From: Rhodanobacteraceae bacterium
Lineage (GTDB): Bacteria > Pseudomonadota > Gammaproteobacteria > Xanthomonadales > Rhodanobacteraceae
Assembly (NCBI GenBank): GCA_025924775.1
Contig: JAICHS010000155.1
Span: 1-5,852 of the forward strand
DNA length: 5,852 bases
Direction of reading: 5' to 3'
The position numbers were made by a program, and so were the translations under genes. The notes below the pieces were generated by a model. That model was given only the letters and a program-made list of their open reading frames with translations. It was not told where the DNA came from and searched no databases. Positions 1 through 4,843 of this stretch are shown one piece after another (the first letter of the stretch is position 1; each line of letters opens with the position of its first letter).

Positions 1-340
1 GCTGACCTTCGCTCTGATGGCGGGATTCGCGTGCTTCGCATCCGCAGCGTTCGCCAAGGGCGACCCGGTCCAGGGGAGGCTCGAGGTCTACACCTGCCAC
101 GGTTGCCACGGCGTTCCCGGTTACGAAACCGCGTACCCGGAGTATCACGTGCCGCGGATCGCCGGCCAGAACGAGCAGTACCTCATCGACGCGCTCAATG
201 AATACAAGAGCGGCGCACGCAAGTTCCCGACCATGAATGCGCAGGCCAGCAGCCTGACCGCGCAACAGATCGAGAACATCGCGGCCTACCTGTCCAGTCT
301 CGCGCCCAAGCAATTGCACCAGAACAGCCCGGAGTATTGA
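1..340 (+). CDS. Class I c-type cytochrome, single haem, 5' truncated
   Basis: Small periplasmic electron-transfer cytochrome. The reading frame is open to the left edge, and the first residues visible (from nt 2) are already a hydrophobic signal-peptide core, LTFALMAGFACFASAAFA. The true start therefore lies left of the window, and the ATG at 17 is internal to the signal peptide. The haem-binding CHGCH motif (CxxCH) is encoded at 95-109. A Met in the stretch KFPTMNAQ (nt about 221-244) is the likely sixth haem ligand, followed by the helix AQQIENIAAYLSSL typical of the cytochrome c4/c553 group. The visible part is 112 residues, a full single-haem domain. It is followed 2 nt later by a second, similar cytochrome, so the two are surely co-transcribed. 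Electron donor and acceptor cannot be told from sequence. The class is secure; the exact subfamily is not. Confidence 0.9.
   Translation, partial: LTFALMAGFACFASAAFAKGDPVQGRLEVYTCHGCHGVPGYETAYPEYHVPRIAGQNEQYLIDALNEYKSGARKFPTMNAQASSLTAQQIENIAAYLSSLAPKQLHQNSPEY
331..334 (+). promoter_or_regulatory. Ribosome binding site (GGAG) setting the start of the second cytochrome
   Basis: GGAG lies inside the last codons of the upstream cytochrome, 8 nt before the ATG at 343. An in-frame TTG at 337 would leave only 2 nt of spacing, so the ATG is preferred. Confidence 0.6.
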
Positions 341-342
341 CC

Positions 343-702
343 ATGCGGCATCGCACTCTCACCGTTTCGCTCCTGGCCGCGGCACTGGCATTCGGCTTCG
401 GCACCGCTTCGGCGGCTTCGGGCAACGCTGCCAACGGCAAGGCCAAGGCCGCGCCCTGTGAGGCGTGCCATGGCACCAATGGCAACGGCATCGCGCCCAA
501 CTACCCCGCGCTCGCCGGCCAGTATCCGGATTACCTCGTGCAGGTGCTGCATGAATACAAGGATGGCCAGCGCACCAACGCCATCATGAACGGCATGGCT
601 GCGCCCTTGTCCGACGAGGACATCGCCGACCTCGCTGCATTCTTCTCCAGCATGCCCAGCAAGTTGTCCGACTTGCACGGCAAGATCAGCGGCGGCAACT
701 GA
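343..702 (+). CDS. Class I c-type cytochrome (c4/c553-like), single haem
   Basis: 119-residue periplasmic electron carrier. Residues 1-25 form a Sec signal peptide (MRHRTLTVSLLAAALAFGFG, ending near TASA-AS). Haem attachment is at C39-E-A-C42-H43. The axial methionine is Met82 or Met85 in AIMNGMAAPLSDEDI, and the C-terminal helix DIADLAAFFSSM is typical of cytochrome c4/c553 domains. The region around ALAGQYPDYLVQVLHEYKDG matches the same region of the upstream cytochrome (RIAGQNEQYLIDALNEYKSG), so the two are tandem paralogues. Together they resemble the two halves of a dihaem cytochrome c4 encoded as separate proteins. The start is the ATG at 343, supported by GGAG at 331-334. The gene lies 2 nt after the first cytochrome and 9 nt before phhB, which indicates one transcript. 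It may feed a terminal oxidase, but none is visible here. Confidence 0.93.
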   Translation: MRHRTLTVSLLAAALAFGFGTASAASGNAANGKAKAAPCEACHGTNGNGIAPNYPALAGQYPDYLVQVLHEYKDGQRTNAIMNGMAAPLSDEDIADLAAFFSSMPSKLSDLHGKISGGN

Positions 703-711
703 GCTACGCAC

Positions 712-1053
712 ATGACCCGCGACGAACTGGCCGCGCAGCACTGCGAACCCCGCAAGGGCGCGGAACATGCACTCGGCGAAGCGCGCATCCGCGAATTGCT
801 GGCGGCGCTGCCGGAATGGCAGGTCGCACTGGACGGCAAGTCGATCGCCAAGACGTTCGGCTTCAAGAACTTCTACGAGACGCTGGCATTCGTCAACGCG
901 ATCGGCTGGATGGCCAACCGCCAGGACCACCACCCCGACCTCGAAGTCGGCTACAACCGCTGCGTGGTGCACTGGTCCACGCACGACGTCGGCGGCCTGT
1001 CGATGAACGACTTCATCTGCGCCGCCCGCGTCGAGGCGATTGCGCACGGATGA
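712..1053 (+). CDS. phhB: Pterin-4a-carbinolamine dehydratase (PhhB/PCD)
   Basis: 113-residue cytoplasmic enzyme that dehydrates 4a-hydroxytetrahydrobiopterin to the quinonoid dihydropterin, recycling the cofactor of phenylalanine hydroxylase. The family signature is present: D-H73-H74-P75 followed 17 residues after His74 by H91 in WSTHDVGGLS. This is the same spacing as the three active-site histidines of mammalian PCD (61, 62, 79). The segment WQVALDGKSIAKTFGFKNFYETLAFVNAIG is the usual alpha/beta start of the fold. Length is normal (family about 95-120). The ATG at 712 has only a weak GAG (701-703) ahead of it, overlapping the cytochrome stop, so translation may be coupled. No phenylalanine hydroxylase gene is adjacent, so the physiological pairing is unproven; proteins of this family are also known to have dimerisation-cofactor roles. 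The gene ends just ahead of a strong terminator. Confidence 0.92.
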   Translation: MTRDELAAQHCEPRKGAEHALGEARIRELLAALPEWQVALDGKSIAKTFGFKNFYETLAFVNAIGWMANRQDHHPDLEVGYNRCVVHWSTHDVGGLSMNDFICAARVEAIAHG

Positions 1054-1093
1054 TGTCCCGGCCGTGAACGGCCTACTGCGATAATCGCTCGAC

Positions 1094-1123
1094 AAAAAAC
1101 GCGGCTTGAAGGCCGCGTTTTTT
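1094..1123. terminator. Bidirectional rho-independent terminator
   Basis: Perfect 12-bp inverted repeat: AAAAAACGCGGC (1094-1105) and GCCGCGTTTTTT (1112-1123), with a 6-nt loop TTGAAG. On the + strand the GC stem is followed by six T, serving the cytochrome-phhB transcript. On the - strand the A run becomes the T run, serving the convergent FKBP gene, whose stop codon lies about 20 nt away. The position between two convergent genes fits shared use. Confidence 0.9.
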
Positions 1124-1144
1124 GTTTGCAACGTACAACCGGAC

Positions 1145-1870
1145 TTACTGTGCGCCGATCTTCACCAGCGTGACGTCGAACACCAGGGTCGCATTCGGCG
1201 GGAAGCCGTTCTTCGGATCCGCGCCATACGCGAGGTCGGACGGAATCACGAATTTATAGTGGCTGCCGGTCGGCATCATCATCAGGGCTTCCTTGAAGCC
1301 GGGGAAGACATTCGTCAGGTCCAGCTTGGCCGGGCCGCTGCCGTGCTGCGCGGACGAGTCGAACGCCTGGCCGTTGACGAACGAGCCGGTGTAGTTCACC
1401 TGCACGGTGTCGGTAGCCTTCGGCTTCGGGCCGGTGCCTTGGGTGATCACCTGATACTGCAGGCCATCGGCCGTGGTGCGCACGCCGGACACCGACTTGT
1501 TCTTGGCGAGGAAGGCCGCGCCTTCGCTCTTGTTCTTCGCAGACACCTGATCGTAGTGCTGCTTGGCCTTGGCCTGGAACTCGGTGCCGAACGCCTTGGC
1601 CACCGATTCCGCCTGCGTCTCGCTCATGCTGGGTTTCTGGCCTTGCAACGCACGCGTAACCGCCGCCCCGACCTGCTGCGGATCGATCAAGCTGCGCGCC
1701 CAGTCGGGGTAACGACCGGCCAATTCATAGCCAACGATTTCACTGGCCTGCGCCTTGTTGACCGTAGTGGAAGCGGCGGTGGACTGGGCCTGTGCTTGCG
1801 CCATGCCGGCGATCCCGAGCGCCGCAACCACGGCAACAGCGGCCAGGGTCGGCCGCATGATCTGCTTCAT
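1145..1870 (-). CDS. FKBP-type peptidyl-prolyl cis-trans isomerase, periplasmic (Mip/FkpA-like)
   Basis: 241-residue envelope foldase that catalyses proline isomerisation in exported proteins. Residues 1-26 are a Sec signal peptide (MKQIMRPTLAAVAVVAALGI, then AGMAQA). Residues about 35-130 are the helical FKBP N-terminal dimerisation domain, rich in Lys, Ala and Gln. Residues about 137-238 are the FKBP catalytic domain, with Y160 in VNYTG, F170-D171 in QAFDSS, VFPGFKEAL (188-196), Y205, IPSDLAYG (209-216) and PPNATLVFDVTLV (224-236). The aromatic floor of the active site, usually Trp in VIPGW, is Phe192 here. Length and layout match Mip and FkpA. The ATG at 1870 has AGAGGA (1879-1884) 8 nt upstream on the - strand; an in-frame Met5 is a poorer choice because the RBS is then too far. 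The gene stands alone, convergent with phhB and divergent from the ABC operon. Family assignment is secure; choice between fkpA and mip naming is not. Confidence 0.93.
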   Translation of the reverse strand: MKQIMRPTLAAVAVVAALGIAGMAQAQAQSTAASTTVNKAQASEIVGYELAGRYPDWARSLIDPQQVGAAVTRALQGQKPSMSETQAESVAKAFGTEFQAKAKQHYDQVSAKNKSEGAAFLAKNKSVSGVRTTADGLQYQVITQGTGPKPKATDTVQVNYTGSFVNGQAFDSSAQHGSGPAKLDLTNVFPGFKEALMMMPTGSHYKFVIPSDLAYGADPKNGFPPNATLVFDVTLVKIGAQ

Positions 1871-1938
1871 CTATGTATTCCTCTGGTCAAATGGGATGCG
1901 CCAGCAACACGCATCATGGATGTTGCATGAAGTCGTCC

Positions 1939-1967
1939 ATTCTGATTGTTTCAATGTGGAATGGCAA
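1939..1967 (-). promoter_or_regulatory. Candidate sigma70 promoter of the FKBP gene
   Basis: Read on the - strand: TTGCCA (1962-1967) as -35, a 17-nt spacer, then CAGAAT (1939-1944) as -10. These match the consensus at 5 of 6 and 4 of 6 positions. It would give a leader of about 60 nt. Weak; proposed from sequence alone. Confidence 0.3.
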
Positions 1968-2046
1968 CGCGTCGGCATAAGACAGCAACGCGACGACAGG
2001 GTTCATTCATCGGCTGCCTGCAGACACAGCTGTGGATTGCGACGGG

Positions 2047-2096
2047 CGGTCCACGGCCGACCGGGGCGCCGCCGCGCGGCCACGGTGCTGGCCGCG
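2047..2096. repeat. Cluster of GC-rich inverted repeats
   Basis: Three overlapping or adjacent symmetric elements lie within 50 bp: CGGTC/GACCG (2047-2051 and 2059-2063); the perfect palindrome GCCGCGCGGC (2071-2080); and an 8-bp hairpin CGCGGCCA/TGGCCGCG (2075-2082 and 2089-2096) with a 6-nt loop. No T run follows on either strand, so this is not an ordinary rho-independent terminator. It might insulate the two divergent promoters, bind a protein or be a REP-like repeat; with one copy in view I cannot decide. Confidence 0.5.
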
Positions 2097-2149
2097 ACGG
2101 AGTACTGCCAGGTCGTCCCGGGCTGCACCCATGACTGATGGCAGGGGTG

Positions 2150-2177
2150 TTGACAAGCGAAATTCTAGTGTTATAGT
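2150..2177 (+). promoter_or_regulatory. Strong sigma70-type promoter of the ABC operon
   Basis: TTGACA (2150-2155, perfect -35), a 16-nt spacer, then TATAGT (2172-2177, 5 of 6 to TATAAT). Transcription would begin near 2184-2186, giving a leader of about 35 nt before the ATG at 2220, with AAGGAAG (2207-2213) as ribosome binding site. The promoter is unusually close to consensus for so GC-rich a genome, as expected for one held down by a repressor. Confidence 0.8.
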
Positions 2178-2189
2178 TCACTACAACAC
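2168..2189. promoter_or_regulatory. Palindromic operator over the -10 box, probable GntR (YtrA-type) site
   Basis: Imperfect palindrome with arms GTGTTATAGT (2168-2177) and ACTACAACAC (2180-2189), separated by TC. Nine of ten positions pair. The left arm contains the whole -10 hexamer, and the right arm covers the expected transcription start, so a bound protein would block RNA polymerase. YtrA-type GntR regulators are known to bind AT-rich palindromes of this general kind at their own operon promoters, and such a regulator is the second gene downstream. Binding by that protein is inferred. Confidence 0.7.
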
Positions 2190-2219
2190 CGGTTAACGAG
2201 ATCACTAAGGAAGCCCGCC

Positions 2220-2489
2220 ATGAACGTCCAGAAGTCCGCCGCAGTCGTCGCCGCCATGCTGATCACCGCCGCCGGGATGGCCGCCATCGCCAACTACAGC
2301 AACGCTGCGGTCAGCAGCGCCCAGCGGGGCATGAACGCCTCGACCCAAATCATCCGCACCCTGCCCGCGATCAACGTGCACCCGACGCCTGCGCAGCTGC
2401 GCGAGCTGAACGGCGACAAGGCCGGGGCCACCCCAGCCAACCTGCGGATGCCGTATTACTCGTTCGCCAGCGACAGCGCCAGCGCCTGA
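2220..2489 (+). CDS. Small exported or membrane-anchored protein, unknown function
   Basis: 89 residues, family not recognised. Residues 6-24 form a hydrophobic segment after Lys5 (SAAVVAAMLITAAGMAAIA), followed by NYSNAAV, where a signal peptidase could cut after residue 29 or 30; an uncleaved membrane anchor is the alternative. The mature part of about 60 residues is polar, has no cysteine, and contains a proline-rich stretch LPAINVHPTPAQLREL (48-63). The ATG at 2220 is well supported by AAGGAAG 6 nt upstream and by codon usage like its neighbours. It is the first gene behind the strong, operator-covered promoter and lies 63 nt ahead of the GntR gene, so it should be the most strongly made product upon derepression. 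It could be a substrate of the exporter, a sensor partner or an envelope stress peptide; the sequence does not say which. Confidence 0.8.
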   Translation: MNVQKSAAVVAAMLITAAGMAAIANYSNAAVSSAQRGMNASTQIIRTLPAINVHPTPAQLRELNGDKAGATPANLRMPYYSFASDSASA

Positions 2490-2502
2490 CACGCGAAGCG
2501 AA

Positions 2503-2523
2503 CCTCGCAGCAGGCGTGCGAGG
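2503..2523 (+). other. Intercistronic hairpin between the small protein and the GntR gene
   Basis: Perfect 7-bp stem CCTCGCA (2503-2509) and TGCGAGG (2517-2523) with a 7-nt loop. There is no T run, so it is not a simple terminator. It could shield the upstream message from 3' exonucleases or limit read-through into the regulator gene. Confidence 0.45.
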
Positions 2524-2552
2524 ATGGAAACATCACCGCCAAGGTCGAAGCC

Positions 2553-2930
2553 ATGAGTGTTACCTGGAACGACAACGTCCCGATCTATCGCCAACTGCGC
2601 GAACGCGTGGTGGCGATGATCCTGGACGGCGCGCTGAACGAGGGCGATGCCCTGCCCTCGGTGCGCCAAGTCGCGGCCGATTACCAGATCAACCCGCTCA
2701 CCGTTTCCAAGGCCTACCAGGAACTGGTGGACGAGCAGCTGGTGGAAAAGCGCCGCGGCCTGGGCATGTTCGTCACCGATGGCGCCCGCAACGCATTGCT
2801 CAAGAGCGAGCGCGAGCACTTCCTGCACGAGGAATGGCCACGCATCCGCGCCCGCATCGAACGCATGAATCTTGACCTGCAAAAACTGCTGGCCACGCCA
2901 GCGCAAGCTCCCAGCAAGAGGGAATCGTGA
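2553..2930 (+). CDS. GntR-family transcriptional regulator, YtrA subfamily
   Basis: 125-residue DNA-binding repressor. Residues 8-76 form the GntR winged helix: PIYRQLRERVVAMILDGAL, then GDALPSVRQVAADYQINPLT with Arg38 in the LPSVR motif, a recognition helix near 47-58 (NPLTVSKAYQEL), and the wing RRGLGMFV (67-74). Only about 50 residues follow, a short charged helical tail (about 80-113). This rules out the larger FadR, HutC or MocR-type effector domains and is typical of the YtrA subfamily, whose genes usually sit beside ABC transporters, as here. Start ATG at 2553 has AAGG (2541-2544) 8 nt upstream. The stop overlaps the ATPase start. It probably represses its own operon through the palindrome at 2168-2189. 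The ligand, if any, is unknown; the short tail suggests a small molecule bound at a dimer interface. Confidence 0.93.
   Translation: MSVTWNDNVPIYRQLRERVVAMILDGALNEGDALPSVRQVAADYQINPLTVSKAYQELVDEQLVEKRRGLGMFVTDGARNALLKSEREHFLHEEWPRIRARIERMNLDLQKLLATPAQAPSKRES
2918..2923 (+). promoter_or_regulatory. Ribosome binding site (GAGGGA) setting the ATPase start
   Basis: Located at the end of the GntR gene. It stands 6 nt before the ATG at 2930 but only 3 nt before the alternative GTG at 2927, so ATG is the better start. Confidence 0.55.
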
Positions 2931-3841
2931 TGAACGTCGCAGCCGAAGCCATCGCGGAACAACCTGCCCATCCCGCCGGATCGGAAACGGTCGTGCAGGC
3001 GCACGGGCTCACCAAGCGCTACAAGAATGCGGTCGCCCTGGACGGCACGGATTTCCGGATCGGCCAGGGCCGCATCGTTGGCCTGATCGGCCCCAATGGT
3101 GCGGGCAAGACCACCGCGCTGAAGGCCATCCTGGGGCTCACCGATTTCGAGGGCGAGCTTGCGGTGCTGGGCATGGACCCACGCCGCCAGCGCCCGCAAC
3201 TGATGCGCGAAGTCTGCTTCATCGCCGACGTCGCCACGCTGCCCCGCTGGATCCGCGTGCAGGAGGCCATCGACTTCGTTGCCGGCGTGCATCCGCGCTT
3301 CGACCGCGCCAAGTGCGAGCGTTTCCTGGCCCGCACCAAGCTGCGCGCCAACCAGAAGGTGCGCGAGATGTCCAAGGGCATGATCGTGCAGCTGCACCTC
3401 GCGATCGTGATGGCCATCGACGCACGCCTGCTGGTACTGGACGAACCCACGCTGGGGCTGGATATTCTCTACCGCAAGCAGTTCTACCAGAGCCTGCTGG
3501 AAGACTATTTCGACGAGAACAAGACCATCCTGATCACCACCCACCAGGTGGAAGAAGTGGAGCACATCCTTACCGACCTGCTGTTCATCCGCGATGGCAA
3601 GATCGCGCTCTCCGCGACCATGGACGAGATGGGCGCACGCTTTGCCGAAGTGCTGGTCGGCGCCGGCCAGGTTGCGGCCGCGCGTGCGTTGAACCCCATC
3701 GACGAACGCGCCGCGGTATTTGGCAAGAGCATCTTCCTGTACGACAGCGCCGACCCGGAACAGCTGGCGCAACTGGGCGAGGTCAAGCGGCCGTCGGTTT
3801 CGGACTTGTTCGTCGCCATCATGAAAGGGACCTACGCATGA
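2930..3841 (+). CDS. ABC-2 type transporter ATP-binding subunit (YtrB/CcmA-like)
   Basis: 303-residue cytoplasmic ATPase that powers the membrane subunit encoded next. Nucleotide-binding domain about 20-228: Walker A GPNGAGKTT (54-62), signature MSKGM (147-151) in place of LSGGQ, Walker B RLLVLDE (166-172) with catalytic Glu172, D-loop LGLD (175-178), and switch His205 in TTHQ. The Q-loop position appears to be Asp100 (FIADVATLP) where most ABC proteins have Gln. A C-terminal extension of about 75 residues is present, as in many ABC-2 ATPases. The ATG at 2930 overlaps the GntR stop by one base (TGATG); GTG at 2927 is possible and would add one residue. The gene end overlaps the permease start by 4 nt (ATGA), so the three proteins are probably made by coupled translation. 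Transport direction is most likely export, from the family. Substrate unknown. Confidence 0.93.
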   Translation: MNVAAEAIAEQPAHPAGSETVVQAHGLTKRYKNAVALDGTDFRIGQGRIVGLIGPNGAGKTTALKAILGLTDFEGELAVLGMDPRRQRPQLMREVCFIADVATLPRWIRVQEAIDFVAGVHPRFDRAKCERFLARTKLRANQKVREMSKGMIVQLHLAIVMAIDARLLVLDEPTLGLDILYRKQFYQSLLEDYFDENKTILITTHQVEEVEHILTDLLFIRDGKIALSATMDEMGARFAEVLVGAGQVAAARALNPIDERAAVFGKSIFLYDSADPEQLAQLGEVKRPSVSDLFVAIMKGTYA

Positions 3842-4833
3842 ATGCGATCACCAAATCGCCGTTTGCCTGGTTGCTGAAGCGCGAGTACTGGGAAGAGCGG
3901 CGCGGCTTCCTGCGCGCGCAAGTGATCGCCGCCGGCGTGATCATCGTGCTCAGCATCCTGGGCGTCATCGTTGCCGAGGTTGCCCGGTCGCGCTGGAGCG
4001 GAAGCATCCAGATCGGTGCCAGTGGCAGCCTGACCGACGCCCTCCAGAATGCGCTGAACCACAACGTCGACGGGCTGGTCCGGGCGCTGGACGCGACGAT
4101 GGCGATGTTCGGCATGCTGGCCGCCGTCGTGTTGTTCTTCGTGGTCTTCTTTTACCTGCTGGGCGCACTGTACGACGATCGCCGCGACCGCAGCATCCTG
4201 TTCTGGAAATCGCTGCCGGTGTCGGACACCGCGACGGTGCTCTCCAAGGCGGTTTCGGCCGTCATCGTGGCGCCACTGATCGCGGTGGTGGTGGTGCTGG
4301 CCGCCTACCTCGCCCAGCAGATCGTCATGAGCATCTGGTTCGCGGCCCATGGCCTCAACCCGTTCCTGCTGTTGTGGGCACACGCCAGTCCGTTCTCGAC
4401 CTGGCTGCATATGCTGGCGATGATCCCGGTGAACGCGGTGTGGGCGCTGCCGACCGTCGGCTGGCTGCTGCTGTGGTCGGCGGTGGCGCGCAGCAAACCG
4501 TTCCTGTGGGCGGTCGCGGTACCGATCATCGCGGGCGTGCTGAACTTCTGGATCCAGTTGCTGGGCATGCCGCACGTCGACCTCAGGTTCATGTGGGGCG
4601 ACCTGGTCGGGCGTTCGCTGCTGAGCATCTTGCCCGGAAGCTGGATGGCCGTGTACGCGGACGCACCGGACATCAACCGCCTTATGAACATGGACGACGC
4701 CAACCAGCACATCGGCACCTACGGAATGATGTACCACACCTTCCTGACGCCCCAGATGTGGATCGGCGCCATCGTCGGCATCGCCCTGATCGCCGCCGCG
4801 ATCTGGTTCCGCCGCTGGCGCGATGAAACCTGA
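3838..4833 (+). CDS. ABC-2 type transporter membrane subunit
   Basis: 331-residue inner-membrane protein. Predicted membrane segments by eye: 29-47, 88-111, 138-165, 192-215, 222-243 and 305-324, six in all, the usual ABC-2 number. A cytoplasmic N-terminus (WLLKREYWEERRGFLRAQ) leads into TM1, a pattern seen in permeases paired with YtrB-like ATPases. After TM2 comes LYDDRRDRSILFWKSLPVSD, a conserved cytoplasmic loop in this group, likely the contact to the ATPase. A periplasmic loop of about 40 residues lies between TM1 and TM2, and a longer one (about 245-304) before the last segment. Start ATG 3838 is preceded by AAGGGA with 7-nt spacing and overlaps the ATPase stop. With a single ATPase and permease gene, the complex is probably a homodimer of each. 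Confidence 0.9.
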   Translation: MNAITKSPFAWLLKREYWEERRGFLRAQVIAAGVIIVLSILGVIVAEVARSRWSGSIQIGASGSLTDALQNALNHNVDGLVRALDATMAMFGMLAAVVLFFVVFFYLLGALYDDRRDRSILFWKSLPVSDTATVLSKAVSAVIVAPLIAVVVVLAAYLAQQIVMSIWFAAHGLNPFLLLWAHASPFSTWLHMLAMIPVNAVWALPTVGWLLLWSAVARSKPFLWAVAVPIIAGVLNFWIQLLGMPHVDLRFMWGDLVGRSLLSILPGSWMAVYADAPDINRLMNMDDANQHIGTYGMMYHTFLTPQMWIGAIVGIALIAAAIWFRRWRDET

Positions 4834-4837
4834 GGAG
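4832..4837 (+). promoter_or_regulatory. Ribosome binding site (GAGGAG) setting the first lipoprotein start
   Basis: Overlaps the permease stop and stands 6 nt before the ATG at 4844. An in-frame ATG at 4823 lacks such a site and would put seven charged residues ahead of the signal peptide. Confidence 0.7.
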
Positions 4838-4843
4838 ACTCGC

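Larger units (their letters stand above)
1871..2149. other. Non-coding gap between the divergent FKBP gene and the ABC operon
   Basis: About 280 bp with no credible gene. Open frames crossing it have unnatural composition, no ribosome binding site, or overlap the FKBP gene. From left to right it holds the FKBP ribosome binding site (1879-1884), a short inverted repeat GCAACA/TGTTGC (1904-1909 and 1921-1926) that would fold in the FKBP leader, the weak FKBP promoter, and a GC-rich cluster of inverted repeats (2047-2096). I saw no tRNA-like fold or riboswitch I could name. Confidence 0.6.

Noticed and set aside
337..342. TTG start giving two extra residues to the second cytochrome
   Set aside because: It leaves only 2 nt between GGAG and the start; the ATG at 343 has normal spacing and starts a typical signal peptide.
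2001..2013. GGTTCATTCATC as a tRNA T-arm
   Set aside because: No matching acceptor, anticodon or D stems around it.
2075..2096. Hairpin as a rho-independent terminator
   Set aside because: No T run follows on either strand, and no gene ends nearby.
1106..2138. Open frames on the + strand through the FKBP gene and into the gap
   Set aside because: Antisense shadows of a well-supported FKBP gene; Arg/His-rich, no domain, no RBS. The tail past 1870 shows no coding character.
1946..2205. Short frames on both strands in the divergent gap (62 and 84 residues)
   Set aside because: Low-complexity Pro/Gly/Arg translation, no RBS, and the - strand one would overlap the operon promoter and operator.
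2872..3837. Long upstream extension of the permease frame across the ATPase gene
   Set aside because: The frame is merely open because of high GC. Its translation there is Arg/Gly/His-rich with no domain, while the ATPase frame has all ABC motifs. The permease has its own RBS and ATG at 3838.
4823..4843. ATG at 4823 as the lipoprotein start
   Set aside because: It adds a charged stretch (KPEETR) before the signal peptide and lacks an RBS, whereas GAGGAG is ideally placed for 4844.
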